From Rhodanobacteraceae bacterium (GTDB lineage Bacteria > Pseudomonadota > Gammaproteobacteria > Xanthomonadales > Xanthomonadaceae): 64,000 bases of DNA. Under the pieces are notes generated by a model. That model ran no database searches, had not been told where the DNA came from, and saw only the letters and a list, made by a program, of their open reading frames with translations. The stretch spans positions 83,742-147,741 of the forward strand of contig JACKOX010000005.1 of assembly GCA_024233975.1 (NCBI GenBank). The letters are read 5' to 3'. The translations under genes were made by a program, and so were the position numbers. This document shows, one piece after another, positions 17,709 through 27,152 of this stretch. The first letter of the stretch is position 1. Every line of letters begins with the position of its first letter.

Positions 17709-17975
17709 ATGGCAACCGGATGGGCCGGCGATGGTGCCGTGCAGGATCAGATCGATGCCACGGTCAAGGACGCGATCAAGCGCGCCCTCAGCCACCTGAA
17801 GCAGGGACCGGGGCTGACTCACTGCGAGGACTGCGATGCGCCGATTCCCGAAGCACGGCGCCGCGCCGTGCCGGGCGTACGTCTGTGCATCAACTGTCAG
17901 GAGGCAGTGGACCAGAGCGAGCGTGCCGCGGGCAGCGTCAACCGTCGCGGCAGCAAGGACAGCCAGTTGCGATGA
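17709..17975 (+). CDS. ybiI: DksA/TraR-type C4 zinc finger protein (YbiI family)
   Basis: An 88-residue protein nearly collinear with E. coli YbiI (88 residues), including the start (MATGWAGDGAVQDQI), the zinc motif CEDC and CINC at 39-42 and 60-63, and the identical tail NRRGSKDSQLR. Related to DksA and TraR, which bind the RNA polymerase secondary channel, but it lacks the long DksA coiled coil; the YbiI role is not defined. AGGAG lies a few bases upstream of the ATG. The stop overlaps the next gene in an ATGA. Confidence 0.93.
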   Translation: MATGWAGDGAVQDQIDATVKDAIKRALSHLKQGPGLTHCEDCDAPIPEARRRAVPGVRLCINCQEAVDQSERAAGSVNRRGSKDSQLR

Positions 17976-18805
17976 GTCATCGCTGTATTCCGCGGCCGGT
18001 TTTTCATCGCGGAATGTGGCGATCGTTGTCTCGATTCGTTGTGCCTGCAGTGTCCATGGCGCCGCTGTCGGCGATGGCGGGGGCATCGCCGGTTCCGCTG
18101 TTCCAGGACGGCTTTGAAGCCAGCTGCGGCGCGCTGCTCTATGTCGAGAGCTTCGATACCGACGCCAGCGTGTGGCCACTGCCGTGGCTTGAACTGGCCG
18201 ACAGCGCCGAGGTGGCGGATGTCGTCGCTGGCGAAGCGCGCCTGCGACCGGTGCCATCGGGCAATCCCTATCCGCTGGCGCGCATGGCGGCCGATGTCAG
18301 CACCACAGATGTCGACGTGCGTTTCCGTCTGCGCATGGATGACGCTTCGCGCAATGGCGTCGGATTCTATGTTCGCCAGAATGGGGGACACATGCTGAAC
18401 ACGGTTCCGCATGGCAGTGGCTATGCGGTTTTCGTCGAAGGCACGTTCACCGGGCGCCCGGGCGTCGGCCTTTGGCGTGAGGAGGACGGCATCGAAACGC
18501 TGTTCGCGCATTCGGATACCTCGCCAGTACCTGCCGTCGCTCCGCAGTCCGGCGTCGACTACGAAGTGCGCTATCAGGTGCGACAGGTGGACGCCGCTAC
18601 CACGGCGCTGCGTGCGCGGGTCTGGCCCAGCGGTGATGCCGAACCCGTGGCATGGCACGTCGAGGCAACCAGCACCCAGTTCGACCTGCAGGGCATCAGT
18701 GGCGGCATCGCCATCGATTCCTGGGACAGCAATCCGGGCAGCATCACGCCCGCGCATACCTTCGTCGACAACATCGAGGTCCGGGAGCTCTGCGAGGTCT
18801 TCTGA
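17972..18805 (+). CDS. Secreted beta-sandwich protein, unknown function
   Basis: A predicted exported protein of 277 residues. The start overlaps the ybiI stop; a second ATG at 18014 (MWRSLSRFVV) would also leave a good signal peptide (cleavage near SAMAGA). Just after the signal peptide comes FQDGFEASC (FQDGFE at 44-49). The rest looks like a concanavalin-type beta-sandwich: the pattern VESFDTDASVW, DVRFRLRMDDAS, GVGFYVRQNGGHM, VDYEVRYQVRQ and a final HTFVDNIEVREL strand is typical of LamG/DUF1080-like folds that bind or cleave sugars. No catalytic residues could be assigned. Confidence 0.7.
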   Translation: MSHRCIPRPVFHRGMWRSLSRFVVPAVSMAPLSAMAGASPVPLFQDGFEASCGALLYVESFDTDASVWPLPWLELADSAEVADVVAGEARLRPVPSGNPYPLARMAADVSTTDVDVRFRLRMDDASRNGVGFYVRQNGGHMLNTVPHGSGYAVFVEGTFTGRPGVGLWREEDGIETLFAHSDTSPVPAVAPQSGVDYEVRYQVRQVDAATTALRARVWPSGDAEPVAWHVEATSTQFDLQGISGGIAIDSWDSNPGSITPAHTFVDNIEVRELCEVF

Positions 18806-18915
18806 CCGGGGCGTTCACCGCTCGGCAAACCCGGATGCGATGGAAGGATGGCGTGCTGCGGCGTTTGGAATAGTGCGGACATTCCCCTGCCAGCGTCAGC
18901 CACTACGCTGTGCGC

Positions 18916-19731
18916 ATGGAAGGCTTCAGCCGCAAATTGAGGGCATCCGGCCATTCGCTGATCCTGTTCGCCGCCTGTGTGTCGGTGATGGGAGCAGTCA
19001 GGGCCGCAGCGCCTGATACGGCGGCGGACTGCAGTGTGGTCAGTGGCGAGGTCATCCGGCCTCTGGTCGAGCTCTACACCTCGGAAGGCTGCAGCAGCTG
19101 TCCGCCGGCAGATCGCTGGCTGTCACGGCAGGCGCCGGTGTCGGATGCCAACTTCCTCGCGTTCCATGTCGACTACTGGGATTACATTGGCTGGGCGGAT
19201 CCCTTTGCTTCGCCCGCTTTCGCGGCGCGGCAGCGGGCAAGGGTGGCCGCGCAGGGCGCCCGCACCGTGTACACGCCACAGGTGATGGTGGGCGGGCAGA
19301 CTCGGGTGCGCTGGCACGACCCGGTGGCCTTCAAGGCGGCCCTGGGCGATGTCGCTGCCATCGCTCCGGTCGCGCTCAGCATTCGCCTGCAGCGTGACGG
19401 AGAAGTCTGGACAGCGGCCGTTGGGGCGGCCTGGCACGCCTTGCCGTCGTCGTCGCGACTCTGGCTGGCTCGATACGAGGATGGTCAGCAAAGCCGCGTG
19501 CAGGCCGGTGAGAACGCGGGAGCCACGTTGCGGCACGATCGCGTGGTGACCGCGCTTTTCGGTCCGTGGCCACTGACTGGCGATTCGCCATTGGCAGAGC
19601 GACTGGATCTTGATGACGTTGATTCGCGCTGGGGACTGACCGCCTTCGTGCAGACCGAGCGTGGCGAGATCCTGCAGTCACTGTCGCTGGATACAGGTCA
19701 GTGCCAGACGGGAAATGCCGCTCCGGATTGA
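18916..19731 (+). CDS. DUF1223 family exported thioredoxin-fold protein
   Basis: About 271 residues with a signal peptide (cleavage near VRAAAP). The mature part opens with VELYTSEGCSSCPPADRWL, the DUF1223 signature, whose CSSC resembles the thioredoxin CxxC. AFHVDYWDYIGWADPFASPAFAARQR and the Tyr-Thr-Pro-Gln stretch (VYTPQVMVGG), with a cis-proline-like residue, support a thioredoxin-like fold. The biological role is unknown; a periplasmic disulfide function is an inference. Start: ATG at 18916 (a GTG at 18910 is possible). No Shine-Dalgarno is present, and a TACGCT sits 7 bases before the ATG. Confidence 0.85.
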   Translation: MEGFSRKLRASGHSLILFAACVSVMGAVRAAAPDTAADCSVVSGEVIRPLVELYTSEGCSSCPPADRWLSRQAPVSDANFLAFHVDYWDYIGWADPFASPAFAARQRARVAAQGARTVYTPQVMVGGQTRVRWHDPVAFKAALGDVAAIAPVALSIRLQRDGEVWTAAVGAAWHALPSSSRLWLARYEDGQQSRVQAGENAGATLRHDRVVTALFGPWPLTGDSPLAERLDLDDVDSRWGLTAFVQTERGEILQSLSLDTGQCQTGNAAPD

Positions 19732-19966
19732 ACTGGCGGGGCGTCTGCATCGCAACCTTATGATTTATAGGATATTTTCCCGCAAGGCAGGCTGGGTTCT
19801 CAGCGTCGGTCTTGAAATGCCGACGATCGTCGCCAACTGTGAACACAGGCCCGGGCTGTCCCGGTGTCATTCCGCGTCGGCATTAGCGCCGATACATGCA
19901 CACGGTTAGCCGGCTTCGGCAGATGACTGCCAGGCGGCTTTCCGTCGACTATTTCGAGGTATTTCC

Positions 19967-20446
19967 ATGCAAATCGCCGAGCGCTGTGTCGCTTCCTTTC
20001 ACTACACCCTGACCGACGACGCCGGCACGGTGATCGATTCATCCGAAGGTCGCGAGCCGCTGGCCTACCTGCATGGCGCGGGCAACATCGTGCCGGGTCT
20101 GGAGAAGGCCATGACCGGCCGTTCTGCCGGTGACCAGTTCAAGGTCACGGTGGCGCCGGAGGAAGGCTACGGCCTGCGCAACGAGCAGCTGATCCAGTCG
20201 GTGCCGCGCGAGGCCTTCCAGGGCGTGGACAACATCGAGCCGGGCATGCGCTTCCAGGCGCAGACGCAGAACGGCCCGATCAACGTCGAGGTCAAGGAAG
20301 TCGCCGAAGCCACCGTCACCATCGATGGCAACCATCCGCTGGCCGGCCAGGCGCTGCACTTCGACGTGACCATCGCCGACGTGCGGGAAGCCAGTGACGA
20401 GGAGATGAGCCACGGCCACGTCCACGGCGTCGGTGGCGCGCACTGA
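19967..20446 (+). CDS. slyD: FKBP-type peptidyl-prolyl isomerase, SlyD-like
   Basis: A 159-residue SlyD/SlpA-class isomerase and chaperone. The FKBP strand with LAYLHGAGNIVPGLEKAMTG and the insert-in-flap domain (AFQGVDNIEPGMRFQAQ..) are conserved, and NHPLAGQALHFDVTI closes the FKBP domain. The C-terminal tail has a short histidine cluster (SHGHVHGVGGAH), a reduced version of the nickel-binding tail of E. coli SlyD. GAGG seven bases before the ATG serves as ribosome site. Preceded by a 235-base gap and followed by a strong hairpin, so it is probably a single-gene unit. Confidence 0.92.
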   Translation: MQIAERCVASFHYTLTDDAGTVIDSSEGREPLAYLHGAGNIVPGLEKAMTGRSAGDQFKVTVAPEEGYGLRNEQLIQSVPREAFQGVDNIEPGMRFQAQTQNGPINVEVKEVAEATVTIDGNHPLAGQALHFDVTIADVREASDEEMSHGHVHGVGGAH

Positions 20447-20497
20447 TTCCAGGCATTGCCTGACCTGACGGACGGGGAAACCTGTCGCATCAAGTCG

Positions 20498-20524
20498 ACG
20501 GCCGACCGGTTTCCGGTCGGCCGT
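20498..20524 (+). terminator. Strong hairpin after slyD
   Basis: A perfect 12-bp stem (ACGGCCGACCGG with its complement) closed by a TTT loop, 52 bases after slyD. The downstream T-tract is weak (ACTTGTTTC), so termination is likely but perhaps incomplete. Confidence 0.6.
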
Positions 20525-20526
20525 AC

Positions 20527-20554
20527 TTGTTTCTGACGCCCGCGTCTCTACACT
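20527..20554 (+). promoter_or_regulatory. Candidate sigma-70 promoter for gpx
   Basis: TTGTTT and TACACT separated by 16 bases, just downstream of the slyD hairpin. Transcription would start near 20561, about 67 bases before the gpx ATG. Confidence 0.35.
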
Positions 20555-20627
20555 GGGGCCCCTGGGTTGATGGCCTGTGTGGCCGCCAACTTCGCCATCA
20601 ACATCGCCGTCAAAGAGGGAGCAGCGG

Positions 20628-21110
20628 ATGAGCGGGATCTACGACATCGACGTCACCACCATCGATGGCGAACAGCGTTCCATGGGCGACTACCGTGGCA
20701 AGACGCTGCTGGTGGTCAACGTCGCCTCGAAATGCGGTTTCACGCCGCAGTACACCGGTCTGGAAAAGCTCTATCGCGACCTTCGCGACAAGGGCGTGGA
20801 AGTGCTCGGCTTCCCCTGCGACCAGTTCGGCCACCAGGAGCCGGGCGACGAGGCCGAGATCAAGAATTTCTGCTCGCTGACCTACGACGTGACGTTTCCG
20901 ATGTTCTCGAAGATCGACGTCAACGGCAGCCACACCGCGCCGCTCTACGCCTACCTGAAGAAGGAAGCGCCAGGGCTGATGGGTTCGAAGTCGATCAAGT
21001 GGAACTTCACCAAGTTCCTGGTGGATGCCGAAGGCCGTGTCCGCCGTCGCTATGCGCCGACGGATACGCCGGAAAAAATCGAGAAGGACATCGAAGCGCT
21101 GCTCGGCTGA
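20628..21110 (+). CDS. Glutathione peroxidase family protein (cysteine type)
   Basis: A 160-residue thiol peroxidase of the BtuE/GPx family that reduces hydroperoxides in the cytoplasm, usually with thioredoxin as donor in bacteria. The catalytic Cys is in NVASKCGFTPQY, followed by the family motif GFPCDQFGHQEPG and the WNFTKFLVD segment with the catalytic Trp and Asn. The codon is TGC, so it is not a selenoprotein. GGGAG (20617-20621) six bases before the ATG fixes the start. The open frame continues upstream without support. Confidence 0.93.
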   Translation: MSGIYDIDVTTIDGEQRSMGDYRGKTLLVVNVASKCGFTPQYTGLEKLYRDLRDKGVEVLGFPCDQFGHQEPGDEAEIKNFCSLTYDVTFPMFSKIDVNGSHTAPLYAYLKKEAPGLMGSKSIKWNFTKFLVDAEGRVRRRYAPTDTPEKIEKDIEALLG

Positions 21111-21132
21111 GCGGCGGCAAGGGAGGATCTCA

Positions 21133-22878
21133 ATGAACTGCACACCGGTACTGGGTCTGGCGCTACTGATGGCGCCGGCATTTTCATTGGCCGCGGACGC
21201 GAAAAGCGGCGATGCGACGGCCGAAGGCACCATCACGGGCTTCAGTGAGGTGGCCGCCTCCAGGGGCGCGGCGTCGACCTACTACATCGACAAGGGGGCA
21301 GGTGGCGACCGCGTGATGATGCCGGCTGGCGTGGCCGCCGGTGACGTGGATGATGACGGGGATGTCGATCTGTTCGTGTTGCAGGGTGATGGCTCGTTGG
21401 CCCTGATGCTGCTCAACGATGGCAGCGGAAATTTCAGTTCCCCGGCCGCGTTCCCCGCGTTTCCGGCTAGCGAGCACCCCGCAGGCGCTTCGATGGCTGA
21501 TGTGAACGGCGACGGGCGGCTCGACATCGTGGTCACGCTGTTGACTTACGTCGATGCGGTTGATTTCAGCCACGTGGGACGCGGCACGCGCCTGTTCCTC
21601 AACCAGGGCGGCACGCCAGTCACCTTTGTCGATGCGACGGACAGCTGGAACCTGCTGCATCCGGCAGACGCCTTCTCGGCGTCTTTCGCGGACATCAATC
21701 GCGATGGCTGGCTGGACATGGCCGTCAGCCATTGGGACAACGCCGCGCATGCAGGTGACCAGCCCTACGGTCATCTCTGGATCAATGGCGGTGGCAGCGG
21801 CTATACCGACATCAGCGTCAGCGCCGGCATTCAGGTGAAGCACGATACCGGCAGCGGTGTGCCCATCGATACCACCTTCACCCCGACGCTTGCCGACATG
21901 GATGGCGATGGGCTTCCCGACCTGCTGTATGCCGCGGATTTCTGTGGCACCCAGGCCTTCCGCAACAATGGCGACGGCACCTTCACCGAATGGGACAGCA
22001 ACCAGTTCGACGACGAGAACGGCATGGGCTCGGCGGTGGGTGACTACGACGGCGACGGCGACCTGGACTGGTTCGTTTCATCCATCTGGAATCCCGTCGA
22101 CGACAGCACCAATCGCTGCACCAGCGGTGGCACCGGCATCGGCCAGGGACACACCGGCAACCGCCTGTATCGCAATGACGGCAATGGCGTCTTTACCGAT
22201 GTCAGTGCAGCGGCCGGCGTACGTGACGGCTACTGGGGCTGGGGCAGCTGTTTTGCCGACTTCAACAATGATGGCTGGCTCGACCTTTTCCACGTGAACG
22301 GTTCGCCGGCGCCTGACCCGGACAACGGTGGTGTCAGGCACTGGGATCACGATCCGGCGCGGCTGTTCATCAACAACCACGACGGCACCTTCACCGAAAG
22401 TTCCGACAGTCTGGGTATCGCTGATACCGGCCAAGGTCGCGGCATCGCCTGCTTCGACATGGAGCATGACGGTGACATCGACGTCTACATCACCAACACC
22501 TTTGATTCGGTCAACGATACCGGCGTCGGCAAGCTCTATCGCAACAATAACGTTTCGGGTAACAACGCGATCTCGGTACGGCTGCGTCAGGCCGGGCCGA
22601 ACCGCAATGCCATCGGTGCAGTGGTCAGGGTGACCGCCGATGGCCACGTGCAGACCCAGCACATGCTGGCCGGCAACAACTTCCAGTCATCGAATCCGCA
22701 GGAGCTGCATTTCGGAATCGGTGCGGCGACCAATGTCGAAAAGGTCGAGGTGATCTGGCCGGGCTGCACAAAGGGCCGCTACGCGGTGCACGATGTCGCG
22801 GCGGGCACGCAGCTGCTGCTCGACCAGCGCGAAGGCCTGCCCTTCATCGGCGGTTTCGAGGACGGCAATTGTCAGTAG
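21133..22878 (+). CDS. Secreted FG-GAP/VCBS repeat protein with ASPIC/UnbV C-terminal domain
   Basis: A 581-residue exported protein with a signal peptide (MNCTPVLGLALLMAPAFSLAA). Residues 60-460 hold FG-GAP/VCBS repeats with calcium-type loops such as DVDDDGDVD, DVNGDGRLD, DINRDGWLD, DMDGDGLPD, DYDGDGDLD and DFNNDGWLD, predicting a beta-propeller. The ASPIC/UnbV (CRTAC-type) domain follows: RNAIGAVVRVTADG, QELHFGIG, VEVIWPG. The protein ends FIGGFEDGNCQ. GGGAGGA just before the ATG sets the start; the open frame extends upstream into gpx. The function is unknown; such proteins are often extracellular and calcium-stabilised. Close spacing suggests cotranscription with gpx. Confidence 0.85.
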   Translation: MNCTPVLGLALLMAPAFSLAADAKSGDATAEGTITGFSEVAASRGAASTYYIDKGAGGDRVMMPAGVAAGDVDDDGDVDLFVLQGDGSLALMLLNDGSGNFSSPAAFPAFPASEHPAGASMADVNGDGRLDIVVTLLTYVDAVDFSHVGRGTRLFLNQGGTPVTFVDATDSWNLLHPADAFSASFADINRDGWLDMAVSHWDNAAHAGDQPYGHLWINGGGSGYTDISVSAGIQVKHDTGSGVPIDTTFTPTLADMDGDGLPDLLYAADFCGTQAFRNNGDGTFTEWDSNQFDDENGMGSAVGDYDGDGDLDWFVSSIWNPVDDSTNRCTSGGTGIGQGHTGNRLYRNDGNGVFTDVSAAAGVRDGYWGWGSCFADFNNDGWLDLFHVNGSPAPDPDNGGVRHWDHDPARLFINNHDGTFTESSDSLGIADTGQGRGIACFDMEHDGDIDVYITNTFDSVNDTGVGKLYRNNNVSGNNAISVRLRQAGPNRNAIGAVVRVTADGHVQTQHMLAGNNFQSSNPQELHFGIGAATNVEKVEVIWPGCTKGRYAVHDVAAGTQLLLDQREGLPFIGGFEDGNCQ

Positions 22879-22904
22879 CCGCCGGTTAGAAGCGGAGAGC
22901 GTGG

Positions 22905-22937
22905 AAAGGGCGCGACACGCCATGTGTCGCGCCCTTT
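22905..22937. terminator. Bidirectional intrinsic terminator
   Basis: A perfect 14-bp stem (AAAGGGCGCGACAC and complement) with loop GCCAT and A/T-flanked ends, placed between the convergent FG-GAP gene and the ABC exporter gene. Confidence 0.85.
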
Positions 22938-22963
22938 CTGCTTCCGGGGAGATGTTCTGACGA

Positions 22964-24811
22964 CTAGGCCTTGCTGGCCTCACCGTCGCTGAACTGCAGC
23001 CGCGCCAGCTCCGCATACAGCCCGCCGGCGTCGACCAGTTCGTCGTGGCTGCCCTGGGCGACGATGCGGCCGTGATCCAGCACCACGATGCGGTCGGCCT
23101 TCTTCACCGTCGCCAGTCGATGCGCGATCACCAGCGTGGTGCGTCCCTGCATCAGCCGCTCCAGCGCCTGCTGGATGCTGCGTTCGCTCTGCGCGTCGAG
23201 CGCGCTGGTGGCCTCGTCGAGCAACAGCACCGGGGCATCCTTCAGCAGCGCGCGGGCGATGGCGATGCGCTGGCGTTGGCCGCCGGACAGTCGCGTGCCC
23301 TGTTCACCGAGATAGCTGTCGTAGCCGTCGGGCAGGGCGCGGATGAAGCCGTCGGCTTCGGCCAGCTTCGCGGCTTCCTCTACCTCGGCATCGCTGGCAT
23401 CCAGGCGGCCGTAGCGGATGTTGTCGCGGGCGCTGGCGCCGAAGATCACCGGGCTCTGGGGTACCAAGGCGATATAGTCGCGTAGCTCGCGCGGGTCAAG
23501 ACGGCGGATGTCCTCGCCATCGAGCCGGATCGTGCCCTTGTCCGGATCGTAGAAGCGCAGCAGCAGCTGCAGCACCGTGCTCTTGCCCGCGCCGGAGGGC
23601 CCGACCAGCGCCACCGTTTCGCCGGGCTTCACCGTCAGGTCGAAACCTTCCAGCGCGGGCGCATCCGGTCGCGACGGATAGTGGAAACGAATGCCGTCAA
23701 ATCCCAGTTCGCCGCGCAGTGGCGATGCCAGTCTGACGGGCGATGCTGGTGCCGTGATGCCCGGCGTTTCAGCCAGCAGTTCGCCAATGCGCTGCATGGC
23801 GCCGGTGGCTCGCTGGATTTCCGACCAGACCTCGGTGAGTGCGCCGATCGAGCCGGCGCCGAGCATGGCGAAGAACACGAACTGGGTCAGCAGGCCGGGC
23901 TGCATGGCGCCGCTGATGACGTCGTGCGCACCGAGCCAGAGCACGCTGGTCACCGCGCCAAAGACCAGCAGGATGACCACGCCGGTGAGCGTGGCCTGGC
24001 TGCGGATGCGTCGTTTGGCGGCCTTCAACGAGGTGCCGATGGCCTCGCTGAAGCGGCCGGACTCGTAGTCCTCGCGGGCGTAGCTCTGCACCGTGTGCAT
24101 GGCGGACAGGGTTTCGCCGGCACGCGCATTGGCGTCGGCCACGCGATCCTGGCTTTCGCGCGAGCGCTTCTGCACATGGCGACCAAACAGCACGATCGGC
24201 AGCACGGTCAGCGGAATGCCGATGGCGGCGAAACCGGCCAGACGCGGACTGGTCACCACCAGAGCGACCATGGAGCCGACGAAGGTGATCACGCTGCGCA
24301 GCGCCACCGACATCGTTGAACCGACCACGCTGCGCAGCAGCTCCGCATCGGCCGACAGTCGCGATAGCAGCTCGCCGCCGCGGGTCTGCTCGAAAAACGG
24401 CATGTCCAGCCGCAGCAGGTTGTCGTAGACGCGCCGACGCAGGTCGGCGGCCACGCGTTCGCCCAGCAGGCTGACGAAGAAGAAGCGCGCCGCCGTGGCC
24501 AGTGCCAGCAGCAGGGCCACGCCGAGCAGGATCTCGAACCAGGTGTTGATGGTGCCGGCGTCGCTGGCGCCAAAGCCGCGGTCGATGACGTAGCGCACCG
24601 CCACCGGCAGGGCCAGAGTAGCGCTGGAGGATAGTGCGAGCGCGCCGAGCCAGGCGGCGATCAGCGGGCGGTGTGGTCGTAGTAGCGGCAGCAGTCCGCG
24701 TAGCGGCGCCAGGCTACGCCTCGGTTTTCCAGCGTCTCTGGCTTCCTTGTCGTCCGAGGCGAGGGCTTTGCTCGCCTCTGCCTGGTTCGCTTCCTGCTGG
24801 GTATCGGTCAT
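22964..24811 (-). CDS. ABC exporter, ABCB/MsbA-related (fused permease-ATPase)
   Basis: A 615-residue half-transporter that should work as a homodimer in the inner membrane. A charged N-terminal 35 residues precedes six transmembrane helices (about 45-330), then the ATPase domain: Walker A GPSGAGKST, Q-loop VPQSPVIFG, signature LSGGQRQRIAIARAL, Walker B VLLLDEATSALD, and the H-loop in VIAHRL. It resembles the MsbA-related group common in alpha- and gammaproteobacteria; the substrate (lipid, drug or peptide) is not deducible. ATG at 24811 gives the expected MTDTQ start; the open frame extends 42 bases further. It diverges from the ABC ATPase operon. Confidence 0.88.
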   Translation of the reverse strand: MTDTQQEANQAEASKALASDDKEARDAGKPRRSLAPLRGLLPLLRPHRPLIAAWLGALALSSSATLALPVAVRYVIDRGFGASDAGTINTWFEILLGVALLLALATAARFFFVSLLGERVAADLRRRVYDNLLRLDMPFFEQTRGGELLSRLSADAELLRSVVGSTMSVALRSVITFVGSMVALVVTSPRLAGFAAIGIPLTVLPIVLFGRHVQKRSRESQDRVADANARAGETLSAMHTVQSYAREDYESGRFSEAIGTSLKAAKRRIRSQATLTGVVILLVFGAVTSVLWLGAHDVISGAMQPGLLTQFVFFAMLGAGSIGALTEVWSEIQRATGAMQRIGELLAETPGITAPASPVRLASPLRGELGFDGIRFHYPSRPDAPALEGFDLTVKPGETVALVGPSGAGKSTVLQLLLRFYDPDKGTIRLDGEDIRRLDPRELRDYIALVPQSPVIFGASARDNIRYGRLDASDAEVEEAAKLAEADGFIRALPDGYDSYLGEQGTRLSGGQRQRIAIARALLKDAPVLLLDEATSALDAQSERSIQQALERLMQGRTTLVIAHRLATVKKADRIVVLDHGRIVAQGSHDELVDAGGLYAELARLQFSDGEASKA

Positions 24812-24931
24812 TCGGAAATTCGATGGCGCGTCTGAAAGACGATCCAGACACAATCGGGTCGATCGCGGCGGTTCTCAAGCCGTCCGGGCGTCGCCAGCGT
24901 TCCGGGCAAGGACTTGGCCGCTGTCCATCAA

Positions 24932-24949
24932 CTGTTCGAAAATGAACAG
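24932..24949. promoter_or_regulatory. Candidate activator-binding palindrome (CTGTTC-N6-GAACAG)
   Basis: A perfect 6-6-6 inverted repeat about 75 bases upstream of the -24 element at 25023. The position is typical of upstream activating sequences bound by NtrC-type proteins, and the operon it precedes encodes one. It may also affect the divergent exporter gene. Confidence 0.45.
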
Positions 24950-25022
24950 ATAACCGGACGCCTGACTGGGCGCTGGATGACAAGTTATTGATTTCAATAG
25001 CCAGTTCCTGCCGGCCGTTGGC

Positions 25023-25038
25023 TGGCGCGTCACTTGCT
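25023..25038 (+). promoter_or_regulatory. Sigma-54 promoter (-24/-12)
   Basis: TGGCGC, five bases, then TTGCT: this matches the sigma-54 consensus TGGCAC-N5-TTGCW with one mismatch, and the invariant GG and GC are correctly spaced. The start of transcription would be near 25050, about 25 bases before the ABC ATPase gene. Confidence 0.7.
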
Positions 25039-25074
25039 AGGCAGAGGTCCACGCACAACCATGAGTCCCAACGC

Positions 25075-25757
25075 ATGACCGAGCCCCTGATCCGGCTGGA
25101 ACACGTCGAAAAGTCTTTCCCGCAAGGCACGCAGCGCAGCTGGGTGTTGCGCAACATCGGCATGGAAATACCGGCCGGCGATTTCGTCAGCATCACCGGT
25201 CCGTCCGGCTCCGGAAAGAGCACGCTGCTGGCGATCCTCGGCCTGATGGATGGCAACCACGAAGGCGAATACTGGCTGGATGGCGTGGCCGTGCATGAAG
25301 CCAGCAAAAAGCAGCGCCAGGACCTGCAGCGCGACAAGATCGGCTTCATCTTCCAGCACTACCACCTGATCGATGACCTGACCGTCGCCGAGAACCTCGA
25401 GCTGCCGCTGCAATATCGTCCGGTATCCACCAGCGAGCGTCGTGCGCGGGTTGCCGACCTGCTGGACCGCTTCCAGATGGTCGGCAAGAAGGATCTCTAT
25501 CCCAACCAGCTCTCTGGCGGCCAACAGCAGCAGGTGGCGGTTGCCCGCGCGCTGATCAGTCGACCTGCGCTACTGTTGGCCGACGAGCCGACCGGGGCCC
25601 TGCATTCGACCCAGGCTGCGCAGATCATGAGTCTGCTGCGGGAACTCAACGACGAAGGCATGACCATCATCCAGGTAACCCACAATCCCGAATGCGCGGC
25701 GGTCGCCCGCCGGCAGCTGTCGCTGTTCGACGGCTGGCTCAGCGAGGGCGACAAGGC

Positions 25758-25761
<4 letters not shown>
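25075..25761 (+). CDS. ABC transporter ATP-binding protein (MacB/LolD-type), no permease nearby
   Basis: A 228-residue ATPase subunit. Walker A is GPSGSGKST (42-50), the Q-loop lies in FIFQHYHL, the signature is LSGGQQQQVAVARAL, Walker B is LLLADEPTGAL, and the H-loop is in QVTHNPE. The D-loop reads LHS rather than the usual LDS, a variant I recall from exporters controlled by sigma-54 two-component systems. Such ATPases normally pair with FtsX-like permeases and an HlyD-type adaptor; none is present here. ATG at 25075 gives the family start, and the upstream open frame runs through the promoter. The stop overlaps the regulator gene (ATGA). Confidence 0.88.
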
Positions 25762-27146
<1,385 letters not shown>

Positions 27147-27152
27147 CGCGGC

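Noticed and set aside
19728..19764. TTGAAC and TATGAT as a promoter before slyD
   Set aside because: The spacing is 25 bases, too long for sigma-70.
20628..21110. Possible selenocysteine glutathione peroxidase
   Set aside because: The catalytic codon is TGC in frame; there is no in-frame TGA and no SECIS-like hairpin was sought or needed.
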